DNA of 64,000 bases from positions 1 through 64,000 of the forward strand of contig NW_023501043.1 in the NCBI RefSeq assembly GCF_014066305.1. Reading direction: 5' to 3'. Source of the DNA: Letharia columbiana. Taxonomy: Eukaryota; Ascomycota; Lecanoromycetes; Lecanorales; Parmeliaceae. The translations under genes were made by a program, and so were the position numbers. The notes below the pieces were generated by a model. It was not told the origin of the DNA. It did not search any database and saw only the letters and a program-made list of their open reading frames with translations. Of the stretch, positions 13,001-24,316 are shown piece after piece (position 1 is the first letter of the stretch; each line of letters starts with the position of its first letter).

Positions 13001-13860
13001 GTACGGCCTTCGTGGTGAGATTTGTTCAGTGGAAGTCAGGAGAGATAATGATGCAGGAAGGTCATGCACTCTGCTGGCAGCTGTACTTCGGGATAAGATA
13101 GATGTGAATGCCTCGGGAGTCGTGGTCAAAATGAGCGGACTTTCTTTGACATTAGCGTAGAGTATCCATAGCAAGAACAGATATTCCCGCGATTCTATCG
13201 TTGGATAGCCGGCTGTCTAAAGCATGCATCAGCTGACACGGCACTGTCACGACAGACTCAGTACGTGCCACGACCAGTATCATTCCCTTTAAGATTTTTC
13301 TGGGCCCAAGATGTACTGTTTGGTAAGCAGGGTGGGCGCACTTAGTTGAAATTATGCAAGAAAATTGCAAGTCCACTTTGACGACAAATGTGAAAGATGA
13401 TGAACAACTGGTAACAACAACATAGTTTGCAGGGGTTGAGACTGGTGTAGTCATCGGAAATGCCTAGTCGCCTGTCTTTCATGCCAGCAACAGACAACCT
13501 GGTTTCGCCGGCTCAACACCCTTCCTTCAAGGCCAGCGGTTCCCAATTTGGTCAATGTCAAGGGATTTCCGTAGGCAGCATTGAAGACTAAGAAAAATTC
13601 GTATGCAAGAACACAGTCTTGTAGAACAAATTAGAAATCAGAGAGCAGAAGTAACCCTCCATGTTGCTGCATCATATGAGACAAGCAAGGCAAGTATACC
13701 TGTTGTCCAGAGAGTGCACTGTACACGAGGGTAGTTTAGAGAAGATGTAGATCCTGAGCAAGGGGATTTCTGAGCGGCTGGTCTGCTCATATCCTAGGGA
13801 GTCCAGTGGAAAAGAAGCAAGACCGGCAGATCCTCGGAATAGGATCTGTGGTCAACGCGA
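10084..13860. other. Gene-poor region of 3.8 kb, no confident gene
   Basis: Only short frames occur. Minus-strand frames at 10087-10485, 11180-11617, 12926-13174 and 13152-13454 are the longest, but none shows a domain I recognise, and I could not join them through convincing GT-AG introns. They could be pieces of the same decayed region as the helicase relic. No long repeat or transposon end was found by eye. Confidence 0.45.
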
Positions 13861-13920
13861 AGTGAGGTTGCGCGGAGTGAGGTTACGCGGAGTGAGGTTG
13901 CGCGGAGTGAGGTTGCGCGG
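13861..13920. repeat. Minisatellite, four 15-bp units
   Basis: The unit AGTGAGGTTGCGCGG is repeated four times head to tail at 13861-13875, 13876-13890, 13891-13905 and 13906-13920. The second copy has one base change (A for G at the tenth base). It ends about 150 bp upstream of the first ATG of the lysine-glycine repeat gene, so it lies in that gene's probable promoter or leader. Confidence 0.9.
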
Positions 13921-14070
13921 ACCTGAGTCATGAAAGAAAACAACACAAATCTGCCCGCACCCCTCGCGTACTATCCACATAGTTACCATCCGGATCGTCC
14001 ACCATCACACTGGTGACATTGTCGCTGTCGATTATCCGTCACAGCTGATAGAGTAGATCTCATCATCAAC

Positions 14071-16667
14071 ATGCTTCTTACCGAATTCTCTGAATCCTTT
14101 AAGCTGGCTGCTCACATACCAGACCACGGGTCCACTTCATTGACTCAAGCATCCGCCGCACAGCCTGAGAGTAGCCACAAGCTCAAGACCACAAAACAGG
14201 GCAGGAAACCTCTAAAGATTGATGTTGACGCCAGCAAAGCCGGTGTAGACCATGTCAGAGAGAGTGAGCAGACCGTCCAAGATGAGTCTTCAGAATATGA
14301 TCTGTCTGACAAAGGCGTCCAGATTTGATTGACGTTTCACCACTCATCGACTTTGACGATTTCGAATTTGTCTATGACTTTGACACTGAAGCTGCCGGTT
14401 CAAGCAGATCACAAGAGGGCAAAGCCGAGCCGAGCTTGTCAAAATTGATGAAGCTGACAGAAGAAGACGCCGAATACGACGAATCTCCATACAAAGCAAA
14501 CCAGCAGAGCTTGTCAGACTTGTTACTAGAGTTGCCAGCCCCATCCAACGAGTCTCCTGCTAAACGCAACATCAGCCCACCCCTTGAACATGCTCTTGCT
14601 CGGAGAGCCTCCATACTGAGCTACAAGGCTCCAGGCGCTTCAAGCCTGCGCAATGAGGCCCATGGCCAAGTCAAGGGGCCCGTTGCCGACGCGGATCCTC
14701 TTATACCGCCCATCGTTCTCTTCAAAGAAGCTTCAGGGTCTCCAAAAGTCAAATGGCACATTCCTCCTGAGATCGAGGAGACATTGGAATTGGAGTTTCG
14801 CCCGTCAGGTACTGGGTTGTTTGCTCATGAGTGGGTAAAGGTTCCTATCGAGTTTAGGCACCACTCCCAAAATACCCTCGCAAGATTCTGGGACCTCACC
14901 TACAATTCTGTGGTTCGCAAGACGGTCCTTCTTTACAAGCGCAAGCTGGCGACGGCAGGCAAAGCAGACCAGGTGTTGGATTGGCCTAATCGACTTCTAG
15001 CGGCGCTTGTCGATATCCAAGAATTTGACATTCAGGAAGGTGCAGAGCACGTTTTTGATACTAGTGACACCAAAACAAGTAAACGCAAACTAAGCGTACC
15101 CGCGATTCCAGAGGAATCCGCAGGGTTTTCGGGCAATAATATCCTCATAGCAGCGCTTCGTGAAGTTAACCTGAGTCTCGCAAATCCGAACGATGATACC
15201 TTCACCGCACAAGAGAAACTAGCTTTGTCAAAAGGCGTGAAGCTAGGCTCCCAGAATGCTCCAATCTTGACAGAGGTACTCACAGACTTTTACAAAGAGC
15301 TCCCAGCCCTCCGTTACTCTTCCAAGATGGCCACCACTCTAAATGATAGGGAAAAGATCATAAGTGAAAAGCTGGCCTTGTTGGAGCTGCAGGCACTTGG
15401 CATAGGCAAGGGCGAAGAGAGCGAGCTGGCCATGGAGGACGCGACGACCGGCAAAGGCAAGGGCAAGGGCAAGGAGGGCGACCGGCTCGTGGAGGGCTCG
15501 GTCAGTGGCAAAGGAAAAGACAGGGAAAATGAGTTGCCCCTGGAAGACGCGAAGACTGGCAAGGGCAAAGCTAAAGAGAGCGACATGCTCGTGAAAGACC
15601 CAGCCATCGGCGAAGGCATAGGAAAAGAGAATGGCTCGCCAGTAAAGGACACCACCATCGGCAAAGGCAAAGGCAAGAACAAAGGCAAGGGCAAGAGCAA
15701 GAGCAAAAGGAAAGGCAAAGGAAAGGCGAAGGCGAAGGCGAAGGGGAAAAGGGCGAGCTCCTCGTGGAAGGTCCAGCTATCGACAAAGGCAAAGGCAAAG
15801 AGGGTGATCACTATGAGGCAAAGATCCGCGCGATACAGTATGAGATCCTCGTGGGAGCCAAAGCTCTCTTCCTCGACCCCAAGTCCGAGGGATTCCTCGA
15901 AGCCATGTCTCTCAACCTTCCATTGACCCAGAAGCAGGAGGTTGCACTGATAAGGTACAAGAAGACGTACGATCTCATGGAAGGGTTCATTCGCCCTCAA
16001 ATAGCTTCACTTGCCCTAGTTGAATTTGTTTGTAAACTGCTTCTCGTCCCTGACTGCTTTGCCGCATTGACTCCGATAATTGAAGAGCTGAGATGGAACC
16101 GGTAAGTGAGATTACTTGACTTGAGATCATGGGAGTGTGTTGGCTGACAGAGCCTTTGCTGGCAGTGAGATCGTCCAGCATCCTAGCAACCCCATGATCA
16201 CCAGTATCTTGCAATGCACCCAGCGTCTACGTCCTACAGTTGGACTTCACCATTCTTCAGGCATCTCTGTCGCTCCTCTCCTCGTGCCTCGGTACCCCCC
16301 TCTTCCACCAGGTCCAGCTCCGGCCACGCCTGTGGTCACTACACCAACAAAGGAGCAGTCCAAGAACGATCGCACTGGTTTCACCAAGTCGCAACACGCC
16401 CCAATCAAAGCAGAGGTTCCGTTCGAAGACCAGCTGAGGGCGTTGGACCAGAGAGAGGCAATTATCGTGGCACAGATAAAAGCTGGGGTTCCCCTAAGTG
16501 CTGCACAGGTGCACGGTGATTTTATGGAAATTGGCCAGAGCAGACTATACCTACAAGAGAAGGTCAGACTGGAGGTAGCTGGAGGCAAGTGGGCGGACAG
16601 GCTGGCGGAGAGACAGAAGAAGATGGGTGAGAAGGATGAAGCGCCCGATTGGTGGCTACTTCCTTGA
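14071..16667 (+). CDS. Lysine-glycine repeat protein, reading frame broken twice
   Basis: Function not recognised. Three frames in series look like one gene. The first (14071-14328) is hydrophilic. The second (open to 15926) has an acidic, Asp/Glu/Ser-rich start, a folded-looking middle (about 14740-15340), then repeats in which a short acidic linker alternates with GKGKGK runs. In the KG tract near 15700-15760 the sensible frame changes: the frame that continues the linker-KGKGK pattern and a helical C-terminal domain is open at 15764-16105. An intron at 16102-16165 (GTAAGT, branch CTGAC, CAG, phase 2) joins this cleanly to the last exon, which ends at 16667 after a Pro-rich linker and a charged helix. 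The junction at 14270-14325 has no good intron of normal size, and the frame there has no ATG. Either the gene is a recent pseudogene, or the low-complexity tract contains sequence errors. KG tracts suggest nucleic-acid or phosphate binding, but that is only composition. Confidence 0.55.
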
Positions 16668-17304
16668 ATGGATGCTTGCCAACCAATGTCAGCATCGGGA
16701 GCCTTGGAGCGCAGAGTATCACCAGGGGACTGAAGCAACTGTTAAAGGCCTGGATATCACGTTTAACGCTGAGCATTCTCGTTCTGTGAATAGCACCCAA
16801 TCAAGAGATCATTACCCATATCTTGCGGTTCTTCACTTGCCAATCCTCCCGCAGCTACATCATCAATAGCGATCGAGGAGACTCAAGTCATGTCTACCTC
16901 AAAGAATGGCCGGTGACCCAGACAAAGGCGTTGTTCTCCCTACCTGCTCCCCAGAAAACCTCCTTCTTTTTCGGAGCAGCGGAGAAGAGTTTACAGAATT
17001 GCCAAGAGATACTCGGCTCAGCTAATACTAAAGTAGTTAGATCGAAAATATTGGGGGTATGACGTCTGCAAGTGACCACATTCGCCGAGCTTTAGCAAGG
17101 TTTCTTGACTTTCAGTCCACTTCAATATCAACAACATCCCCCTCCTTAATCTACTTCGTTATTCGTCTTCGCCATACAATCAATAGCCATCTAAACACAG
17201 CCTCTGCCACGTTCTAGTGCTATCGCAGCACGTCTCAGCATACATACAGTACTCTTTTGCAGGGCGACTTTTTGTCAGCTGCTTCCTTCTCATCGACGCC
17301 AAAC
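16668..17304. other. Intergenic, upstream region of GLC8
   Basis: No gene is seen. The last 200 bp before the GLC8 start are pyrimidine- and A-rich on the plus strand (around 17100-17210), as is common in fungal 5-prime leaders. No TATA box or other site can be named with confidence. Confidence 0.4.
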
Positions 17305-18327
17305 ATGACCCAGGTCTCTCCAACCATGCATATGTCTTCACCACCCCAGCGGCCAAAAGGTATATTCGTAAATCCCCTTCTTCACCGCACCGCAGCTGTC
17401 TAACACCCCTCTAGGCATCCTCAAAAACTCCTTCCGCCGCTCTCCCCCCACGCGGCCTTTCCTGCCCAACGCACCCTCCCCCGAGCATGCCGTGAACACC
17501 TCCCCTCCCACGAACACGCTCACCGCCCAAGTCACGTCCAGCACTCCAGAACAGGACCTTACTCTTCAAAACACACTGCAAAATGCCGGCCACCGTCGCA
17601 ACTCCAGCCTTGACCCCCGTGCGAATGTTTCTCGTCGCCAGTCCAGCAACGCCGGCCTCCCAGGCAGCGAGAATGGTGATGAGAATATGCGGTTGCGCTG
17701 GGATGAGGCGAATCTATACCTCACCGAGCAGGAGAAGAGTTCTACGATGAAGATCGACGAGCCGAAGACCCCGTACGCGAAACGCTATGAGCCAGAAGAA
17801 GACGAAGACGAGATGCGGACGTTAGATGCGCAGGAACTCAAAGTGGATGAATTGGATAAGATCAAAGAGGGACGGAGAGCACTGAGGACGAAGGAGGCAG
17901 AGATCCCAGGCTTGGATATTGGAGAGCCGGAGGAGGATGTCTCGTTGGCGGCCGGGGATGAGGATGACAGAATTGAGCGGATTCGGAGTGCAAGTGGGAG
18001 TGCGGAGAGAAGCGGTAGTGGCAGCCTTGGACGGAGTGGGAGTCTGAAAGGGGAGAAGAGTGTAGTTGTGGATGATGAGGCGCCTGATGGGAAAGGCCAC
18101 GATGGGATCGTAAGGCACAAGGATTTCGAGGAGATGAGGAAGAAGCATTATGAAATGAAGGACGTGAAGGGCCTGCTCGGGTAAGTTTTGGTTTTACTTT
18201 ATTATGTATCGGGCGTGCTGACACGTGTGACAGGCATTCTGCAGAAGAGCTCGAGGCGATGGACGAGGATGAGGATGCCCCGCCTCCTGTGCCGAAGCTC
18301 GACCGGACTCCCGTTAATGGAGCATAG
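17305..18327 (+). CDS. Protein phosphatase inhibitor 2 (Glc8 family), PP1 regulator
   Basis: The predicted protein has 304 residues in three exons (17305-17359, 17415-18180, 18234-18327). It carries the inhibitor-2 signatures in order: KGILKN at residues 18-23, formed exactly across intron 1 (17360-17414, phase 1), a central RWDEANLYLTEQEK segment, and the MKIDEPKTPY motif whose threonine is the known phosphorylation site of the family. Long acidic and Ser-rich disordered stretches follow, as usual. Intron 2 (18181-18233) has GTAAGT, a GCTGAC branch and CAG. The KGILKN and MKIDEPKTP elements contact the type 1 phosphatase catalytic subunit. In yeast Glc8 activates PP1 (Glc7) after phosphorylation; the same role is inferred here. 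The start at 17305 is the first ATG of the exon that gives KGILKN by splicing. Confidence 0.92.
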
Positions 18328-19596
18328 CGATCGGTGATTGCGACGACCTTTACGACCGGCGTTTTAGCAAGCGCAGCTTGCTTGAAATGAGAATGATACC
18401 TTTGCGAAGAGTCACCCGTGTGCATTAGCATATTGAAGCTTATATACCCTACACTCGCTCCCCCCACCCACTTCTCAATAAAGCCACCTGCCACCCCATT
18501 AAGCTCCAGACGTCCTATGTATAAATGTAGGAATGCAGATAACGCAGTCCCACTACCATGCACGTCGACACTGGAATCATAGGCAACGCACGATGAAGAT
18601 GTTCACAGGCGCATCCCCCCATGATAACGCAGCAGTCTCCGAGACTCGATTCAATCTATCTGATCCGTCTCCGCATTGTGGAGAATGATATCCATTCTGT
18701 TCCCAGAGTCAGGCACGTCTGAAAGTCTAGGGAACACAGACGCTTTTGATGGAGGGGGTGTGGGACATTGTGCCGGAAGTGCGGTCGTTGTTTTTCGCAC
18801 GACTGTCTGGACTTGAAGAGCGTCATCCATCCAGTGTAGAGAGAGATGCAAGGGTTCGTACCGAGTGATGACAAGATGGCCTAATGTGGCTATCTATATA
18901 CTGTCCCATGTAATGTATGCAATCTGTTCCGCCAATCACTATCGCCCGTTGGAGTTTCGGGCAAGTTGATTTGTTGTGTAGGACGGATTTCTGGAAAGGA
19001 TAGCCATATGTAGCTTCATGATTCGATTGACAGGTTCGTTTCTTGTTCACGTGATTCCTCACTCTTTTCGTCGAACATCCGGAGTGACTTCTTGAGTCGT
19101 TTGTCAAAGTACAAAGCCGTATTTTGATCGGATACAATTCGAGAGTCGCTTCTTGTTTTTCTCTTTCGCTACGTGATCTCTCTCGGTCTTTGTGGCTTGT
19201 CCGACATCTCGGATGAGGTTATAAGTCTCTCCTGATCCCCGTTTCACTACGCGATGTCTCTCAGTCTGTTTGGCTTGTTGGACATCTCGACTAGCCCTTT
19301 CATCAGCTTCGTGACCAACAGTTCCTTTTCGTATTTTCTGAGCTGTGCGATCTTCATCTTGTCGCTTGGTTACTCGCTTCGCTCGTCGAGTGTTTGTACT
19401 TTCTATCGCAGTGATTATCTCGACGTCCCAAGCGGTGTCGTCGTCAATGTTCTGAACTGCGTGATCAATCTCCCCAGAGTCCTTGAAACGACTGCGGCGG
19501 ACTAATTTGACTGCGTGGTTTGCTCCAGTGGCAAGATTTTCCGTATCGCCCACATCCTCAAATTCAGCATTGGCTCCGCAAGGCGACTTTGCCATC
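18328..19596. other. Region between GLC8 and the TPR gene, possible 3-prime remnant
   Basis: No confident gene. A minus-strand frame at 19104-19646 is long (180 codons) and very hydrophilic, rich in Arg, Lys, Glu and Asp. It lies just downstream of the TPR gene, partly overlapping its end in another frame, so it may be the shifted continuation of that gene or low-complexity DNA. I could not find a splice that joins them convincingly. Confidence 0.35.
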
Positions 19597-20383
19597 TTAT
19601 ACATTACCAGGCTCTGCTGAGATAGCACCAGGTTCCATGCCGACAAAGTTCTGGTCAGAGCTTGAGAAATTCTCTAGTAATCCCTTGAATGATTCTCTAT
19701 CAGCACGAATCGTTTCCGAGCGGGACTCAGGGAACGCAGTCGAGTGCCTGCTGTCCGCCCGGTTGGTCTCACCTGGGGAGACAGCATATTCGATTCCTGT
19801 AGTTGCGCGAAGATCTGCAAGAAACGTTTCTTCGACTCTCGATCGCCATTTCCTAGGCTTCTTGATGCCGACCCCTAGCCCGAGCTCAACTTGTGCGTTT
19901 TCTGCATCTGGATCTGCACCTTCGCGTATTAGCCTTTCTACTAGCTCTAGGTTAGGAGCCATTGATTGTGAGACTACTACTGCCGATGCCGATCGAATAG
20001 AGGAGGACTGGTTGAATATGTCAAGGAGTTCTGCTGGCTCACCAAGTTCCATATATATTCGAGCTAGTCAATAGAGGACCTCTGCGGATTAGAATGGTCT
20101 ATACCGCTTGCAGTGTATGCATCCTCTAGCGTCTCTTCAAAACGATTAACGCGCGTGAATGCTGCCACTCGTCTGGAGAGATAGGTGACTGGAAAGGGCT
20201 CGATACCAAGGGCTTAAAGTAGGCACCAAATGTCAGCTGGGACCGCATAAAACAGATAGTCTTGTGAGGCAGAAATGTTCGGCGGTGACTCCTCACCTTT
20301 AATGTATTCTCCAATGGCGTTTGCATAATCCTTGGCTTTGTAGTAGTCGTTGTGTGCAACTTTGTAGGCTTGATTATTACCCC
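19597..20383 (-). CDS. TPR co-chaperone-like protein, probably truncated
   Basis: Three exons on the minus strand join in frame: 20383-20297, 20212-20105 and 20063-19597. The first intron (20213-20296) has GTGAGG, a GCTGAC branch and TTTAAG, phase 1; the second (20064-20104) is only 41 bp, phase 1. The joined protein reads as tetratricopeptide repeats: a first helix pair ending DYANAIGEYIKALGIEP, a second with RRVAAFTRVNRFEETLEDAYTAS, then ARIYMELGEPAELLDIF. This resembles the N-terminal TPR block of fungal DnaJC7/TTC2-like Hsp70/Hsp90 co-chaperones, including a following GLGVGIKKPRKW segment. After that the similarity fails: the frame runs into unrelated sequence and stops at 19597, with no further TPR and no J domain. 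The first exon has no ATG, so a 5-prime exon is missing, perhaps the ORF at 20432-20821. It is either a truncated paralogue or a pseudogene. Confidence 0.55.
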
Positions 20384-20431
20384 CTAAGACAACGCAGTCT
20401 ATTCAACAGGATTAAGGCCTTTTGCAAACGG

Positions 20432-20821
20432 TTACACTAGTCGTCTCTTTCTCCCCTTTCGACGACGAGATACACTACATGCCCCAGCGGGCCCGCCCAC
20501 AGTCGCAGTGCAATACTCATCACCGAACTCGCCAGGTCCCAGAGAAGTGACGTTCTTCAACGGCAGCCCCGTAGCACCGAGCAGCGCAAGGCTTCCATTC
20601 TCTAAAGCAGCAGTGTCCAAATGCCTTTCAGTGCCCCACATGTCCAGAAAGGGGGCTTGAGTTAGATTTGCTCGACTCTTCATACACGGGGACATCTTTG
20701 GGGTTGTCGTTCGTCGCTGAGGTGAGGCAAGAGTGGGCTGGGAGCGAGTTGTGGATGAAGGGATGGGTTGCGTCGACGGTATTTCATGAAGGTGAGTGGC
20801 GGCTATAGAGATTTCAAGCAC
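20432..20821 (-). CDS. Hypothetical ORF, possible 5-prime exon of the TPR gene
   Basis: A 129-codon open frame just upstream of the TPR exons on the same strand. Its second half (after MSPCMKSRANL) has a protein-like pattern with LALLGATGLPLKNVTSLG and GEFGDEYCTA, then a basic end. No domain is recognised. Joining it to the TPR exon at 20383 would need an intron of about 50 bp with a weak GTGTAA or GTAACC donor, and the phase does not fit either choice. It may be an independent small gene or noise. Confidence 0.3.
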   Translation of the reverse strand: MLEISIAATHLHEIPSTQPIPSSTTRSQPTLASPQRRTTTPKMSPCMKSRANLTQAPFLDMWGTERHLDTAALENGSLALLGATGLPLKNVTSLGPGEFGDEYCTATVGGPAGACSVSRRRKGRKRRLV

Positions 20822-21073
20822 ATGCTGTCGTGAAGGGAAAAGAATTCAGGGGGGAGTTGGCGTGTCCAGAGTAAGCGCACCTTACGCGGATATTTTAGCT
20901 ATCGCTTGAAACCTCATCCAGAAGGCAGGTCTCCAATCTCCAATCTCCATAGCTTCATGGTGGTGTATTCTAACAGCTCCAATTCATGGGTAGTGTGGAA
21001 AACAGCTGTGATTATTGAATTATGAGGTCTGATATAGTACCAAAAAATTCCAATCAATCCACTTTCAGACTCC
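20822..21073. other. Short intergenic stretch
   Basis: About 250 bp between the hypothetical ORF and the 3-prime end of the membrane protein gene; nothing recognised. Confidence 0.4.
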
Positions 21074-21955
21074 TCAGGGTCTTCCCCCCTTAAAATTCCT
21101 GACGCTCCTTGTAGCAGGCAGCTCGTACATGTCCCAATCACCACCTAATTCCCTCAACACAGTCACCTCCACCGCCTCCTTCAACTCAGCTGGATATGGT
21201 ACCTCCGCTTCAGGGCTTAATCCTTTGATGCTATTTCTAAGAGCTCGAAAAATGCGATGGCTACCGACAGGACTGGCATCCTCATCAGCGATCACTGGGA
21301 AGAGATCGGCGCCTTGAACTGAGCGGAGGAAACGTGCTTTTGCGCGGCGATGCCGGTGGTATACGATACTGGCGTAGGTGAGGGCGGCAAGGAAGGTGAC
21401 ACTGCAATCTAGAGTCAGCAAATAAACACTACAATGTCATGAGTGGGCCTTCCAAGAATTGAGGTGGAAAGATCAGCAACTCACAAAAGCACCAAAGTCT
21501 CGCCAAGCCCCGCCAAGACGAGATATTCCGGAGTAACCCCTGAGTTATACCCTTGATCCTCGTCTACCTTCGTCGCCTTCTGCACTCTCCTCGATTCAGC
21601 AGCCGCCAGCGCAGAAAGCACCAACCACATTATCGTCTTGACAAGCTGCAAGATTAAATAGGTCAAAGGGTAGAGCCTGATGACAACAAACAGTATGATC
21701 TCAATAACAGAGAGGACCATGCAGACACCGCTGATGATGAGGACGACGATATTGGTATTTCTTGGCCGATTTCGTAAGCGAATGTTGGGGTTGAAGTGGC
21801 AGTGGACAAAGGGTCACGTACCTATGGAATCCGACACAGGCAAGTACCCAGACGAAGAAGGACATTAGAGTGACCATGAAGATGAGTTGGAAGGTCCAGA
21901 ATGGAACGAGGACTCTTTTCAGCCAAGGGCTTTTACTGTGGAACTTGTAGAACAT
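21074..21955 (-). CDS. Four-helix integral membrane protein
   Basis: Three exons: 21955-21822, 21760-21485 and about 21401-21074. Intron 1 (21761-21821) has GTACGT and AAG, phase 2, and restores a continuous hydrophobic helix; intron 2 (about 21402-21484) has GTGAGT and GCAG, phase 2, with a GCTGAC branch. The 245-residue product has four membrane segments: one near residues 15-42, one starting at the intron 1 junction (NIVVLIISGVCMVLSVIEI), one in LYPLTYLILQLVKTIMWLVL, and one crossing intron 2 that ends before a basic YHRHRRAK stop-transfer motif. The C-terminal 90 residues are hydrophilic. The layout is like fungal tetraspan or MARVEL-like proteins, but I see no family signature, so the function is unknown. 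The last acceptor may be one base off in my count. Confidence 0.65.
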
Positions 21956-23422
21956 GCTATCAGATGTATCGGCGTCTCTTAAAAGTGTTCAGTCCTACTA
22001 ATGGTGGAAAGGTCTTGAGTAGTAGATAGCTGAAAAAAAAGATGATCGGGTGAAATAAAAGGTTTGTGCCACCAAGTAAACGTCTGATCAGTCAACGGTC
22101 TAACGAACGCATTTGTTTGCGCTCAGGAATTCCTGGAGGCTGTATCGAAGGACGATGTTCAGGTAATGAGAGGAAGGTCAGAAGAGGTCCGACGACTGTC
22201 TTCTTTCGCGAAAATGGCTGCGCCTTACCCATATTCTTGTCACACGTCTCTGTCACCCCAGACCAAGGTTAAGGCAGGAATGCTTTTTTTGAGGTCGAGT
22301 TGATATGAATTTATTGGCCCGCCTCGTATGAAACTGGAAGCGCTTAAAGATGGATAAGACGAGTGTTTGGAGTAATTTGGTCATATTGCCGCCGAACAAG
22401 GGCACCGTTTGTGAAACATGCCAACCAGGTAGTTTCAAAGCCATAGCCGTCATTGTGTACGCCGTCTTTGTGTACAAGTAAAGATTGCATGACGTGGACT
22501 GTCGAATGATATCCGTATGCATAGATGGGCCGCGCTACTTGTAGATGCTTGGCTTCTCACCTTGATCCAAAGGCGTTGGCACGGCGTCGAGTGTGGGTAC
22601 TCTAGGAAACGACAAGTGAAGATGTTGTGATCCAAAATACGCGGTTCGTAATGTTCGTGGAATTCTGATTCGTTTGTACGGAGTACGAATTTACGAGAGC
22701 ACGTATTGGCTGGTCCAGCAAACACTCTTAGTATTCATCTCTAAAGCTTCGTCCCCGTAAAGTATCTGTACTCCCTTCAGATGCACAGTACCGTATCTGC
22801 ACACATGCACTCAGGCTCTTGTAGTCAGTATCACAATCTGAATCCTTGAGCTCAGCAAGGAAGTCAGTCGTGTGCCATAAATATCGATCAAGAAGACGGG
22901 GAAGCTGAGTACGTGATCACAGAAGGGAAGCGCACAGTCGATTTGGCTCATTAGAGCGTCGCCGCGGTCAGCAGAGAGTCGGAAGTCAATGCAATGGCAA
23001 ACCAGACATGCTCATCGTAAATGAGCCGGACCAAGTGACCCAGAGAATGGAGGTGGTGGAGGCATGGAGAATCCATGGCGAGAGCTGCTTGATATGGGTC
23101 AAACGTATCTTACGGCGGCGACACAGTCTTGGCGTTAGCTAATATCCTCCATATCCTGCCGATATACCGAAGCCTATCTGTGAGATGCTCCTGCTATACG
23201 AATGACCAACATCTATCAATGCAACTCAAAGGCCATGCCACCCAATACCTAAAGACATGCAGTTGATGTGACAGTGACGGAAACTCCATACCTCGCCCGC
23301 CTCCCCTCCGCCCCAACAATGGACCGCATCAAAGTCTCAGCGTCATACACTTCCCGCCATCCTCTCTCAGGACCCCCATTCACACCACCCGGCCCCTATA
23401 AAAACCCGTCGATGAAAACCAA
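21956..23422. other. Intergenic, 1.5 kb between divergent genes
   Basis: The membrane protein gene (minus) and the methyltransferase-like gene (plus) diverge from here. No long frame with a recognisable domain is present on either strand. Positions 23300-23420 are strongly pyrimidine-rich before the methyltransferase start and contain a TATAAAA-like word at 23397-23403, a plausible promoter or leader. Confidence 0.4.
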
Positions 23423-24316
23423 ATGATGCGTCTTCCCCCCCACCGCCACATCCGCATCCTCAGCCTCTCCCTCCCAACCCTCGTCTCAACCACAATGTCA
23501 ACCTCCAAACCCCCCCCACCCTTCCCCACAACCCCCCCCCCCCCTCCCACCCCCTCCACCCCCTTCCCCTACCCCGCCACCGACTTCCTCCGCGCCGACG
23601 AATCCTCCGACACCGACTTCTACTCCAGCCCCCGCTACGTAACGCACATAGACGACCACGCCATCGGGCTCCTCCAAAAATACTACGCCGGGACCCTGCC
23701 CCGGAGCGGACGGATCCTGGACCTGTGTTCGAGCTGGGTGAGCCACTTCCCGCCGGAGATGGAGGCGGGGGCCGCGAAGGGGAAGGGAGAGGAGGACGGG
23801 GGGGTGGAGGTGGTAGGGATCGGGCTGAACGCGCAAGAGCTGGCCGCGAATCCGCTGCTCAGGGAGACAATACTGCAGGATCTGAACGCGGACCCGAGGA
23901 TCCCGGCCGCGGTGGGTCCGTTGCGCGCGACGGTGTGCGTCGTCAGCGTCGACTATCTCACCAAGCCCCTCGCCGTGCTCGCGTCCGTGCGCGAACGGAC
24001 GGTCGAGGGGGGGAGCGTGCATTTGGTGGTTTCGAATCGGTGTTTCCCTACCAAAGCCATCGGGCGGTGGTTGAGGATCGGTGAAGAGGAGCGGTTGAAG
24101 ATGGTGGGGGATTATTTGTGGTGGAGTGGGTGGGGGGAGGTGGAGATTGTGGAGGTTTGTGATGGGAGGATGAGGGAAGGAGAGGGAGGTGGAGGAGGAG
24201 GTGGAGGGCTGGCGAGATTGATGGGGATGTTTGGGGGTGTGGATCCGTTGTGGGTTGTTCGAGCTGTGAAGGTTGCACAGGATGGAGATACAGGGGGAGA
24301 GAAGAGTGAGCTTTGA
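23423..24316 (+). CDS. SAM-dependent methyltransferase-like protein
   Basis: A single-exon frame of 297 codons; the start may be the internal ATG at 23495, which removes a 24-residue extension rich in His, Pro and Leu. After a Pro-rich disordered region comes a class I methyltransferase-like core: RILDLCSSWVSHFP resembles motif I (strand plus SAM-binding loop, although the usual GxGxG is not kept), followed by VVGIGLNAQEL at the place of the acidic loop motif, then VCVVSVDYLTKP (motif IV region) and VHLVVSNRCFPTKA. The C-terminal part has a glycine run (8 Gly) before the last strand, which reads LWVVRAVK. The substrate is unknown and catalytic activity is not certain because motif I is atypical. 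High GC and proline or glycine runs here contrast with the neighbours. Confidence 0.6.
   Translation: MMRLPPHRHIRILSLSLPTLVSTTMSTSKPPPPFPTTPPPPPTPSTPFPYPATDFLRADESSDTDFYSSPRYVTHIDDHAIGLLQKYYAGTLPRSGRILDLCSSWVSHFPPEMEAGAAKGKGEEDGGVEVVGIGLNAQELAANPLLRETILQDLNADPRIPAAVGPLRATVCVVSVDYLTKPLAVLASVRERTVEGGSVHLVVSNRCFPTKAIGRWLRIGEEERLKMVGDYLWWSGWGEVEIVEVCDGRMREGEGGGGGGGGLARLMGMFGGVDPLWVVRAVKVAQDGDTGGEKSEL

Noticed and set aside
10087..13454. Idea that this is a telomere-linked RecQ helicase relic
   Set aside because: I looked for its characteristic motifs and did not find them in any frame; only the separate SNF2-like motif VI near 8770 is supported.
15314..16000. 228-codon minus-strand ORF rich in Leu, Pro and Phe
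   Set aside because: It is the antisense shadow of the lysine-glycine tract of the plus-strand gene.
19104..19646. J-domain-like tail of the TPR gene
   Set aside because: A short stretch (AEFEDVG) is reminiscent of the J-domain region, but there is no HPD motif and the rest does not fit.
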